Positions 39,513 through 46,863 of a stretch of DNA of 64,000 nucleotides are shown piece after piece (within the stretch, counting starts at the first letter, position 1; each line of letters opens with the position of its first letter). The stretch comes from Syntrophobacterales bacterium (lineage in GTDB: Bacteria > Desulfobacterota > Syntrophobacteria > Syntrophobacterales > Thermodesulforhabdaceae). The stretch is from NCBI GenBank assembly GCA_026417655.1, contig JAOACS010000025.1:1-64000 (forward strand). Direction: 5' to 3'. The notes below the pieces were generated by a model, which saw only the letters and a list, made by a program, of their open reading frames with translations, was not told the origin of the DNA and ran no database searches. The position numbers and the translations under genes were made by a program.

Positions 39513-40622
39513 TCACGCCACCATGGGCATAAAGAAGGCCATGTAGCCAGGATCTTCAGGGTCGGTAACAAATCCACCTTCCATATCTGGGCTCCACTCA
39601 AATCTAAAAATATCCCCAGAAACTACATTTACAGCATCTCCTAGGTATTTAATATTAAAAGAGGCTGAAAAGGAGGCTTTTCCACCATAGTTTATGGGTA
39701 TCTCTTCCCGTCCAATGCCAATCTCTGGATTTCCTGCAGAAATTTCAAGGACCCCTTCATGGAGAAAAAGGTTTACGTGTCTCAATACCTGGTTAGTAAA
39801 TACAGACATTCTTTTAAGAACCTGCTGAAAAGTTGCTACCGGAATCTCGGCTACATAGGGACGCTCTTTGGGAATAACAGCGTCAAAGGCAGGAAATGTC
39901 GCGTCGAGAAGTCTCATAGAAACAATCATTCTATCACTTTTAGCATAGAACACGTTCTCATGGATCCCAAGAAACACTTCGTTCCCTTCAGCATCATCAA
40001 TAACTCTAATAACCTCCTGGACACCCTTTCTCGGAATCACAATTTCCTCGGAGATAAAGCCTAGACCAACCTTTTCTATAGGCACCTGATATTTTGCTAG
40101 TCTAAAGGCATCGCAGGATATGAATTTAATGTCTTCAGAATCCTTCGACAGACATAGTCCTGAAATACCGATCGAACTTGCTGTAACGGGGATGGCGTAA
40201 AAGGTTTTGGTGAGAGACTTTTTAAGAATTTCCCCATTACAGGGACTATAATCAACTTCTTCTTCCAGTTGATCCACAGGAAAATCTGACACATCAAGGC
40301 TTGGAAGTTGAAAGTGGGCTCTTTCAGTTGAAATATTTAGCCTTCCTAAATGATCGAACACAAGCTCTATCTCTTTTCCTGGAAACTCCCTCGCTATCTC
40401 GAGAAAGCTTCTCGCAGGCGCTGTTGTCTTACCCTTTTCCATTACTAGAGCATCGACAAGTACCTGAATTGTCAAGTCAAAGTCTGTGGCAAACAACCTA
40501 AGCCTTCCATCCTCCGCTTCAAGAAGAACATGGGACAGGATAGGTGGTCCCTTCTTTTCTACAACCGACTGAATAGAACTTAGAGCCTTTACAAGAGCTT
40601 CTTTCGTTATCTGAAGCTTCAT
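39513..40622 (-). CDS. dnaN: DNA polymerase III beta sliding clamp
   Basis: A 369-residue ring-forming clamp that tethers DNA polymerase III. Three-fold repeat structure is visible: N-terminal MKLQITKEALVKALSSIQSVVEKK, then LSHVLLEAEDGRLRLFATDFDL, middle VTASSIGISGLCLS with FISCDAFRLAKY, and the C-terminal YMAFFMPMVA tail that forms the client-binding pocket. Length is standard. dnaA and recF are not next to it; ridA converges from the other side. The 313-base region directly upstream is the AT-rich block described as a candidate origin. Confidence 0.96.
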   Translation of the reverse strand: MKLQITKEALVKALSSIQSVVEKKGPPILSHVLLEAEDGRLRLFATDFDLTIQVLVDALVMEKGKTTAPARSFLEIAREFPGKEIELVFDHLGRLNISTERAHFQLPSLDVSDFPVDQLEEEVDYSPCNGEILKKSLTKTFYAIPVTASSIGISGLCLSKDSEDIKFISCDAFRLAKYQVPIEKVGLGFISEEIVIPRKGVQEVIRVIDDAEGNEVFLGIHENVFYAKSDRMIVSMRLLDATFPAFDAVIPKERPYVAEIPVATFQQVLKRMSVFTNQVLRHVNLFLHEGVLEISAGNPEIGIGREEIPINYGGKASFSASFNIKYLGDAVNVVSGDIFRFEWSPDMEGGFVTDPEDPGYMAFFMPMVA

Positions 40623-40671
40623 TCGTTCCTCCAGGGTGTTTGTGTTGCTCCTCTATTGTTGTTCTAAAAAA

Positions 40672-40680
40672 TTATACACA
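40672..40680 (+). promoter_or_regulatory. DnaA box
   Basis: TTATACACA matches the TTATNCACA consensus for DnaA binding. It is 50 bases upstream of the dnaN start, so it could act in origin function or in DnaA control of dnaN. Confidence 0.6.
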
Positions 40681-40754
40681 AAAGGATAGTAACCTCAATA
40701 AGGGATGTTGAAAATGTTCAAAACTAAGTTAAGTTACTGTAAATTCAAGAAAAG

Positions 40755-40867
40755 TTTTCGACAGACTTTTCGACAAGTTTTCGACATTTTCGACAAAAAA
40801 CACTGTTTCATTTTTCGATTGTCGAAAACTCGGGAGTTTTGAACATGTTTTCGACAAGTTTTCGACA
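40755..40867 (+). repeat. Seven 9-mer repeats TTTTCGACA (iteron-like array)
   Basis: Direct copies lie at 40755-40763, 40767-40775, 40778-40786, 40787-40795, 40848-40856 and 40859-40867; one inverted copy lies at 40820-40828. Start-to-start steps of 12, 11, 9 and 11 bases keep several copies near one helical turn apart. Degenerate relatives are TTTTGAACA (40837-40845) and, inverted, TGTTGAAAA (40706-40714) and TGTTCAAAA (40715-40723). The array is probably a cooperative protein-binding site, most likely for DnaA. Confidence 0.9.
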
Positions 40868-40935
40868 TTTTAGGAATTATTATCAATTAGTTTAAACATT
40901 ATGTTAAAAGCATTCCGTCTTTACTTTTCTTTTTA

Positions 40936-41733
40936 TTATCTTTGGACTAGCTGAAATCGTATAGGAATTTTAACGTAACAGGGGATTGGCACCCCCTTTT
41001 CCCTGGCTGGATAAAAGGAGGATTTTTTTATAGCCTCAACTGCTGCTTCATCAAAAGCCTTTCCTCCACTTTTTATTACCTCTACTCTTCTTGGTCGTCC
41101 TGCTTCGTCCACAAGAACCTTTAGAAGCACATAACCTTCTTGGCCTAGACGTCTTGCGAACTCAGGGTATTCTGGCTTTACCATGTCTTTAAAGGATGGT
41201 CCTTGATTTCCGCCTAACGCCATCTCCTTTATTGTGCTTGAGACGTCTTCACTAGCTCCTGTTCCCTTATCGGGTGTCGTACCCATTACGGGTTCGGGGA
41301 TGATAGCAGGGGGAGCCTTATCTAATTTTTTATCGGCGGATAGGAGCGGCACCTGAGGAGCATCGGAATCTTTTCTATCGTATTGTTTTGTAATTAAAGG
41401 AGAGATACGGGAAGTTTTTCCTTTCTTTTCTGCTATGGGCGCCTTTTTAGTGACCTCCTTTGGGAGTGGAGGAGGAGGGAGAGAGACGGCTTTTTCAAGT
41501 TCCCGTTCCACTACGGGCTCGGTGGGTATGGGAGGCTCTTCAGCTTTAGGAATTTCTTGATGGGACCTTTCCTCTTTTAGAGTTACAAGTTCTATAGGAA
41601 TAGGGTCACTGATTTGTTCTTTCCAGCTTTTATGAGAAGTGATTACACCAAATATTAAAGTGTGAAAACTAATGGAAATAGTAAAGGCTAAAAGGCTTAT
41701 ACTTTTTTCACTTAGGTTGGACCTGAAGAGCAA
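40936..41733 (-). CDS. tonB: TonB family energy transducer
   Basis: A 265-residue TonB: one N-terminal membrane segment (residues 12-32), a Pro/Glu/Lys-rich periplasmic linker (about 45-100) and a C-terminal TonB domain with YPEFARRLGQEGYVLLKVLVD, GRPRRVEVIKSGG and FDEAAVEAIKKSSFYPA. It transmits proton-motive force from ExbB/ExbD to outer-membrane receptors, so the cell has an outer membrane. It overlaps exbD by 26 bases. No TonB-dependent receptor is in the window. Confidence 0.92.
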   Translation of the reverse strand: MLFRSNLSEKSISLLAFTISISFHTLIFGVITSHKSWKEQISDPIPIELVTLKEERSHQEIPKAEEPPIPTEPVVERELEKAVSLPPPPLPKEVTKKAPIAEKKGKTSRISPLITKQYDRKDSDAPQVPLLSADKKLDKAPPAIIPEPVMGTTPDKGTGASEDVSSTIKEMALGGNQGPSFKDMVKPEYPEFARRLGQEGYVLLKVLVDEAGRPRRVEVIKSGGKAFDEAAVEAIKKSSFYPAREKGVPIPCYVKIPIRFQLVQR

Positions 41734-42103
41734 GCTTCTTCACCCCCTCTTTCTTTAGTATATCTAAGACCCTTACGGCGTCGCCATAAAAGACCCGTTC
41801 ATCGGCGGAGAGAATCACCTGAAGGTCACTATCTTCTCCCAACCATTTTCTAACACTTTCCAAAAGCTCACTTTCCGTTACGATGTAACCGTTTAAAGCA
41901 AGCTTTCCCTCTTGATTTATCCAAACGGTAACAGGCGATCCTTTGGATTGGTCTGGGTTTCCAGCTTCTGGTAGTTTGATTTTAAAAACGGAGGGCCCCA
42001 TAATCTGGGCTACGAGAAGAAATATGATGAGAATGACAAGAACTATATCAACGAGAGGTATTACGTTGATTTCAGTTATCAGTCCTTCATCATCTTGTTT
42101 CAT
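41708..42103 (-). CDS. exbD: ExbD/TolR-type proton channel subunit
   Basis: A 131-residue biopolymer transport protein with one membrane helix (INVIPLVDIVLVILIIFLLVAQ) holding the conserved Asp of PLVDIVL, essential for proton use, and a periplasmic domain ending VKKLALQVQP. It partners ExbB in powering TonB. The operon partner TonB, and the lack of tolA, tolB or pal genes, favour ExbD over TolR. Its start overlaps the exbB stop by 4 bases. Confidence 0.92.
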   Translation of the reverse strand: MKQDDEGLITEINVIPLVDIVLVILIIFLLVAQIMGPSVFKIKLPEAGNPDQSKGSPVTVWINQEGKLALNGYIVTESELLESVRKWLGEDSDLQVILSADERVFYGDAVRVLDILKKEGVKKLALQVQPK

Positions 42104-42717
42104 TGTTGCACCTCCTTAAGAATAAGGCGTGTCATTGCATCGGCATAGGCCATAAGATGAACTTCCTTTTTTTTGAAGTAATTGTAGGAGATAGTGCAGG
42201 GGATAGCTACAAAAAGCCCTAAAGCTGTTGCTATAAGGGCTTCCGCGATTGCAGACATAATCTGGGCGCCACCATGGCCTGTGGTTCCTAAGACTCGAAA
42301 GGCATGGACAATACCAATTACTGTTCCGAAGAGACCTATAAAGGGAGCATTTGAACCCAAAGTTCCTAGGAAGGATAACCGCTTATTTAAGGTTAGTCTT
42401 ATAAAGATCTTTTCAGCTTCAAGAGCTCCCTCTATTTTTTGATAGCCAGAGGGAAGAGTTTCAATAGCCACATTTATTAGGTTTATAAGGGGTGTTTGAA
42501 AATTGTATAAACTTTTTTGAATATCTTCAAGCCTTCTGTTACATAGGCACCGATTAAAGGTTTTCCATAGTTTTTCCGTCTCCTTCCCCCAACGGTAAAA
42601 AATGATATATCGCTCGATTATAAAGGCGATGGATATACAACTTAAAATTAGAAGTAGTAGTAAGACCCAGTTTCCCCCAATGATAGCAAAGTTCATAAGA
42701 AAGTTTGTCATATTCAT
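42100..42717 (-). CDS. exbB: ExbB/TolQ-type proton channel subunit
   Basis: A roughly 205-residue MotA/TolQ/ExbB proton-channel protein with three membrane helices. Conserved blocks are LGSNAPFIGLFGTVIGIVHAF and GGAQIMSAIAEALIATALGLFVAIPCTISYNYF. It forms the channel pentamer around ExbD. A GTG one codon earlier is possible; the ATG at 42717 has AAGGG 8 bases upstream. Its roughly 95-base leader contains a promoter followed directly by an intrinsic terminator, suggesting regulated read-through into exbB-exbD-tonB. Confidence 0.92.
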   Translation of the reverse strand: MNMTNFLMNFAIIGGNWVLLLLLILSCISIAFIIERYIIFYRWGKETEKLWKTFNRCLCNRRLEDIQKSLYNFQTPLINLINVAIETLPSGYQKIEGALEAEKIFIRLTLNKRLSFLGTLGSNAPFIGLFGTVIGIVHAFRVLGTTGHGGAQIMSAIAEALIATALGLFVAIPCTISYNYFKKKEVHLMAYADAMTRLILKEVQQ

Positions 42718-42757
42718 CACTTCGACCCTTGTGTTTCATTTTGCTTGTTTTTTTGCC

Positions 42758-42803
42758 AAAAAAATAAAGCCATGAAGCGCTTTTTGTAAAGCCTTCATGG
42801 CTT
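42758..42803 (-). terminator. Leader terminator/attenuator before exbB
   Basis: On the minus strand an 11-bp perfect stem (AAGCCATGAAG/CTTCATGGCTT, outer limits 42767 and 42803) is followed by TATTTTTTT. This is a textbook intrinsic terminator. It sits about 10 bases past the predicted transcription start and about 40 bases before exbB, so it would end most transcripts as an RNA of about 55 bases unless read-through occurs. Confidence 0.7.
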
Positions 42804-42819
42804 CGTTTTAGACGCGTAA

Positions 42820-42848
42820 AGAATAGTCCTTTGATTTTTCCTAGTCAA
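42820..42848 (-). promoter_or_regulatory. Sigma-70-type promoter for exbB-exbD-tonB
   Basis: On the minus strand TTGACT (42848-42843) and TATTCT (42825-42820) are separated by exactly 17 bases: five and four matches to the two consensus hexamers. The start point would be near 42813. Confidence 0.55.
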
Positions 42849-42961
42849 GAGTGAACAGAGCTTTTTTACTTTAAACCTAACTTCACAAATTTTTAAATTT
42901 TACTCATTAAATTAGTGACAAGAGTTTTAAAATTTGTTAAATTGTAATCGAAAGCACAAGG

Positions 42962-42967
42962 TATACT
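42962..42967 (+). promoter_or_regulatory. Possible -10 element for the small selenoprotein gene
   Basis: TATACT, five of six matches to the -10 consensus, lies 35 bases upstream of the ATG at 43003. No good -35 hexamer sits at 16-18 bases, so this is weak evidence. Confidence 0.3.
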
Positions 42968-43002
42968 GTAAGGGCTTTTAAAATCTTGAGGGAGGATAGA
43001 AA

Positions 43003-43170
43003 ATGGTTTGTAGGTATTGCGGCGGAATAATTGTTCTGGTAAGAACATGACGAGCTATCTTCTGGCGCTGCAAGGAATGCGGCGAAAAATTTAAACTTGA
43101 GCAGATCAGAGAGGCCATTACAGAAGAGCTAGAAGAGCTTGTAGGATGGTGTCGGGTTGATAGATTGTGA
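43003..43170 (+). CDS. Small dual-CxxC protein with in-frame UGA (predicted selenoprotein)
   Basis: An ATG with GGGAGGA upstream opens MVCRYCGGIIVLVRT, then TGA at 43048-43050, then the same frame continues RAIFWRCKECGEKFK and a helical, Glu-rich tail to TGA at 43168-43170. Read through, the 55-residue product has two CxxC pairs (residues 3-6 and 23-26), a zinc-ribbon-like layout with the UGA codon (residue 16) between them. I recall a family of small dual-CxxC proteins in Desulfobacterota in which this position, after VRT, is Cys or selenocysteine. The second stop overlaps the rlmH GTG by GTGA, the usual coupled-gene arrangement, which supports full-length translation. A hairpin lies 15 bases after the UGA. 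Function unknown; probably redox or metal binding. Confidence 0.75.
43066..43084 (+). promoter_or_regulatory. Candidate bacterial SECIS hairpin
   Basis: A 7-bp stem CGCTGCA/TGCGGCG (one T-G wobble) with loop AGGAA begins 15 bases after the in-frame UGA. Bacterial SECIS upper stems lie at about this distance (11 bases in E. coli fdhF). The usual bulged U is not clear, so this is moderate evidence. Confidence 0.45.
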
Positions 43171-43649
43171 ACCAAGAGATGGAACTTAATTTTGTCTTTG
43201 TAGGTAAAACGGCTTTTACCGATGTTGAGCAAACAATTAGGCGGTATCTAAAGAAAATCAGAGGTTTTGTCCCCGTCCACGTCAATATCGTGAGGGAGGA
43301 AAGGGAGGCAAAGCATCGGAATCCCGAAGAGGTTATGGATAAGGAGGCCGAGCGGATTCTGAGAGCCATAGGGAAGAACGCCTATTTGGTTTCTTGGGAT
43401 CGCTCGGGAAAATTGATGACATCAGAGGAATATGCTCTCCTTTTAAGAAATTGGTTGGATCGGGGAATAAGGTCTGTTTATATGGTTGTAGGAGGGCAAT
43501 TAGGGCTTTCCCCTATTGTCCTTAAGGTGTCGCAGGAGATAATCTCCCTATCCCCCATGACCTTTCCCCACGATCTAGTAAGGGCTATAATAGCCGAACA
43601 AACATATAGAGCAATGACAATTATCCACGGTGTCCCCTACCATAGGTAA
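43167..43649 (+). CDS. rlmH: 23S rRNA pseudouridine-1915 N3-methyltransferase
   Basis: A 160-residue SPOUT methyltransferase (RlmH/YbeA) that methylates pseudouridine 1915 in helix 69 of the 70S ribosome. The family pattern is clear: LNFVFVGKTAF start, AYLVSWDRSGKLMTSEEYALLL, VYMVVGGQLGLSP knot motif, and the C-terminal LSPMTFPHDLVRAIIAEQTYRAMTII with a final GVPYHR. GTG start overlaps the upstream small gene by 4 bases (GTGA). The length is near the usual 155-160. Confidence 0.95.
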   Translation: MNQEMELNFVFVGKTAFTDVEQTIRRYLKKIRGFVPVHVNIVREEREAKHRNPEEVMDKEAERILRAIGKNAYLVSWDRSGKLMTSEEYALLLRNWLDRGIRSVYMVVGGQLGLSPIVLKVSQEIISLSPMTFPHDLVRAIIAEQTYRAMTIIHGVPYHR

Positions 43650-43745
43650 AATATAACGTTCTTGATTAGCTTATTGGTTTGATCTAATATAACCTCTGGT
43701 TTTGCTAGTCTTTCCAAGGAAGCCAAAACTTGGCGAGGGATTCCA

Positions 43746-46700
43746 ATGTATATCATAGGATTAGACATAGGCTCAGTTAGCATCAACAGTGTGATTATAC
43801 GTAACAGTGGGTCTTCCTCAAAAGAAGTCGAGGAGATATTGGTAGAAGAGCTTCCCTACAGAAGACATTTTGGTCTGGTGAGAGAAGAGACCTTTAAGAT
43901 ACTAGATGATGTTATATCTCGTTATAGGGCGGAAAACATCACGGCTATAGCCATCACTGGCTCCCATGGAGAAAAGATCGCTAAAGAACTTGGGGCCTTC
44001 TACGAAGTAGAGACTATCGCTCAGGTAGTTGGAACCATTCACGTTGCTCCGGGGGTAAGGACCATTATAAGCATCGGTGGTCAAGATGCGATGCTATTTC
44101 AAATTGGTTATAACGAAGATGGAAGATGGTTTCTGGAGGGTTTTAATATAAATGGCCCCTGCGCTGCCGGGACAGGTTCTTTCATAGATCAGCAGGCTGA
44201 GCGATTAGCCCAGGTTATGTATGGAGGTAGTTCCTCTCAAGAACACCTTCAAAAGATCCTTGAAGACTTTATCTCTCTTGGACTTGAAAGCTCCTCTCCT
44301 TCACCGGTGGCCTGTCGCTGCACGGTCTTTACGAAGTCCGATATGATCCATCTTCAAAATAAGGGAGAACCTCTTCCTAATATTATTGCGGGTCTTCATT
44401 ACGGGAATGCGGCAAATTACATAAGCACAATTGTTGGAAACAGGGAAATTTTTGAACCCCTAGTGTTCGTTGGAGGCATGGCTTCTAACAAGCTACAGGT
44501 TCAGGCCTTTCGTTCCTATTTTCCTTCCCTTATTGTTCCCCCCTTTCATACCTCTGTGGGTGCCCTGGGGGTGGCCTTAATTGCCAAGGAACGAATGGCT
44601 AGTCACAAGATCGAGCTTAATGTCCTTAGAAATTACTCTGAAGGCAGTGAAGTCTTCGACCGTGCAGAACCTCTTAGGCTGGAATGGACAGTTTTTCCCA
44701 CCGATAATAAACTCCCACCGATAAAGAAATCTAAAAACAAACGTTACAGAGGGTTTCTTGGAATCGATATCGGTTCTACCACAACAAAGTATGCCTTCGT
44801 TGATGAAAGGGGTCTAATCATCCATAAAAACTATGTTCCCACTAGGGGACGTCCGATAGAGGTTACTCAGAATCTTCTAAAGGAGCTTTTTGAAACCTTT
44901 GGGGGTCGATGTAGCATCTTCGCTGTAGCGACGACGGGATCAGGGCGAAACGTTGTAGGTGATTTCCTCAATGCCGATCTTATAATAGATGAGATAACTG
45001 CCCACGCCAGGGGAGCGGTTGAGATAGATCCATCGGTTGACACGGTATTTGAAATTGGGGGTCAGGACTCCAAGTATATCTTTCTTCAGAATACCCATCC
45101 TATTGATTTCGATATGAATAAAGTCTGTGCAGCAGGAACTGGGAGTTTCCTCCATGAATTGGCTAATAAGATGAAAATAAATATTGTGGGAGAGTTTCAG
45201 GAGATTGCTCTATCGTCGAAATCTCCTCTAAATCTTGCAGATCGTTGCACTGTTTTCATGGAATCGGATCTAATAAGTTATGCCCAGAAGGGGGCTCGGC
45301 GCGAAGATCTAATCGCTGGATTATGCTATGCAATAGTTTATAATTATCTTAATCGAGTAATTGGGAAGAGATCGATAGGCGAAAGGATTATGTTCCTCGG
45401 GGGTCCTTCGCTAAATAAAGGGATTGTAGCGGCCTTCGAAAGAGTTATCAAAAAGCCGATCATTGTTCCGAAGCACCGAGAGGTAATGGGTGCCTTTGGA
45501 GCTGCTCTTTTAGTAAAGGAGCAGTGGGAGCAAAGGGGACTAAATTATAATTCCCCCGAGGTTAAGAGAAAAGTAGACATTAGAACCCAATCTATCTTTG
45601 AACTGATTGGGAATAGAGTGGAACACAAAGAAACTATATGTCGTGCCGATTCTAAGTGTCATAATGAGTGTAAACTCAAAATCTATAGTTTCGGTGGTAG
45701 AAAAAGCATTTGGGGAGGGGACTGCGGAAGATATGAGATCACCCATTACGATGGTCCAGCGGAAGTGGATTACGTAGCTGAACGGAATAGGCTCTTTTGG
45801 ACCCTCCTTAGTGAGTGGGATGTAGAGCCAGGAAAACTTTCCCAGGGTAGGTCGGATTTTCCTGTGATTGGTCTTCCCCTGGGACTTCATTTTTGGGAAT
45901 GGGCTGTATTTTGGATTCCAATTCTTAAACAGCTAGGATTTTCGGTGGTTCTTAGTCCTAAGACAGATCATGCTATAACTCGGGCAGGGATTGAATCGGT
46001 AACGGCAGAGATATGTTTTCCCGTTAAGGTTTTTCACGGTCACGTCAAATGGGTAGCGGAACGTTCGGACATGATTTTCCTTCCCACAGTCATAAACATG
46101 CCGGCTCTTCATGAAAGAGAGGTCAGCTTTTTCTGTCCACTTGTTCAGAGTAGCCGTTACGTTAGCGTCCAAGCCCTTTCCATTGAAAGATCAAGGCTAA
46201 TAGATCCAACGGTTTATCTCAAGGAGGGGTATGAACGGGTTGCCCATGTTTTAGCAAAATCTCTTCCCTCTTCCCTGAGGATTCCTCAGGATACGGTTCA
46301 GAAGGCGGTGTTATCTTCTTGGAAGCGGTATTGGAAGTTTAGGGATGATTTGAAGACTATGGGAGAGTCTATTATAGATAAGTCCCTTGAAGAATCTAAA
46401 CCGGTTTGGATCATCTCTGGAAGGCCCTATAACCTATATGATGGTCGTCTTAATCTCCAACTTGGTCAACACCTTGCCAAGAGGGGTATTAGGGCTCTCA
46501 CCATAGATATGCTCGATCTTGCCACTGAAGACATAAGTGATTTCCCCCGTATGTATTGGGGATTTGGATCAAGGATCATCCGAGCAGCCAAAAAAATTGC
46601 AAGGACTCCTCACCTTTACGGTTTACATATTACAAACTTTAGCTGTGGTCCCGATTCTTTTATTGAACATTTCTATAGACATGTCCTTCAAAATAAACCA

Positions 46701-46850
46701 GCTCTCATTCTAGAGTTCGATGAACATACCGCTGTAGCTGGAATCCTTACCAGGGTTGAGGCATACCAAAATGTGGTGAAGAATATTGAGAGGGGTCTCA
46801 CTACATCAGCCTCTGTAGAGGAAGTTTCCTTTGAGCAACTTAGCAATTAG
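43746..46850 (+). CDS. Large acyl-CoA dehydratase activase: two BadF/HgdC domains plus DUF2229
   Basis: A 1034-residue protein. Domain 1 (about 1-285) and domain 2 (about 337-605) are both ASKHA ATPase domains of the HgdC/BadF type: GLDIGSVSINS, GGQDAM and CAAGTGSF near residue 139, then GIDIGSTTTKYA, GGQDSKYI and a second CAAGTGSF. A DUF2229-type region follows (about 700-1030), with IGLPLGLHFWEWAVFW, EICFPVKVFHGHV and GRPYNLYD. A RCTVF Cys motif occurs in each ATPase domain. In many bacteria this fold continues into one chain of about 1400 residues; here the remainder is the next gene. The physiological target is not known. GAGGGA precedes the ATG. Confidence 0.88.
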   Translation: MYIIGLDIGSVSINSVIIRNSGSSSKEVEEILVEELPYRRHFGLVREETFKILDDVISRYRAENITAIAITGSHGEKIAKELGAFYEVETIAQVVGTIHVAPGVRTIISIGGQDAMLFQIGYNEDGRWFLEGFNINGPCAAGTGSFIDQQAERLAQVMYGGSSSQEHLQKILEDFISLGLESSSPSPVACRCTVFTKSDMIHLQNKGEPLPNIIAGLHYGNAANYISTIVGNREIFEPLVFVGGMASNKLQVQAFRSYFPSLIVPPFHTSVGALGVALIAKERMASHKIELNVLRNYSEGSEVFDRAEPLRLEWTVFPTDNKLPPIKKSKNKRYRGFLGIDIGSTTTKYAFVDERGLIIHKNYVPTRGRPIEVTQNLLKELFETFGGRCSIFAVATTGSGRNVVGDFLNADLIIDEITAHARGAVEIDPSVDTVFEIGGQDSKYIFLQNTHPIDFDMNKVCAAGTGSFLHELANKMKINIVGEFQEIALSSKSPLNLADRCTVFMESDLISYAQKGARREDLIAGLCYAIVYNYLNRVIGKRSIGERIMFLGGPSLNKGIVAAFERVIKKPIIVPKHREVMGAFGAALLVKEQWEQRGLNYNSPEVKRKVDIRTQSIFELIGNRVEHKETICRADSKCHNECKLKIYSFGGRKSIWGGDCGRYEITHYDGPAEVDYVAERNRLFWTLLSEWDVEPGKLSQGRSDFPVIGLPLGLHFWEWAVFWIPILKQLGFSVVLSPKTDHAITRAGIESVTAEICFPVKVFHGHVKWVAERSDMIFLPTVINMPALHEREVSFFCPLVQSSRYVSVQALSIERSRLIDPTVYLKEGYERVAHVLAKSLPSSLRIPQDTVQKAVLSSWKRYWKFRDDLKTMGESIIDKSLEESKPVWIISGRPYNLYDGRLNLQLGQHLAKRGIRALTIDMLDLATEDISDFPRMYWGFGSRIIRAAKKIARTPHLYGLHITNFSCGPDSFIEHFYRHVLQNKPALILEFDEHTAVAGILTRVEAYQNVVKNIERGLTTSASVEEVSFEQLSN

Positions 46851-46863
46851 AGGGGATAGGAAG

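Larger units (their letters stand above)
40623..40935. other. Candidate chromosomal origin (oriC) next to dnaN
   Basis: This 313-base non-coding stretch between dnaN and tonB is AT-rich and has one site matching the DnaA-box consensus TTATNCACA exactly (TTATACACA, 40672-40680). It also holds seven copies of TTTTCGACA, which differs from TTATCCACA at two positions, and a very AT-rich stretch (40868-40935) suited to unwinding. Location beside dnaN fits common bacterial origins. No skew analysis could be run, so it is a candidate. Confidence 0.6.

Noticed and set aside
40755-40867. TTTTCGACA repeats as a CRISPR array
   Set aside because: The unit is only 9 bases, spacing is 9-12 bases with one long gap and one inversion, and no spacers or cas genes are present.
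43048-43050. In-frame TGA taken as evidence of a pseudogene or sequencing error
   Set aside because: The frame continues with a second CxxC pair and ends with a GTGA overlap to rlmH, and a hairpin follows the TGA. Sec recoding explains all of these together, though not yet proven.
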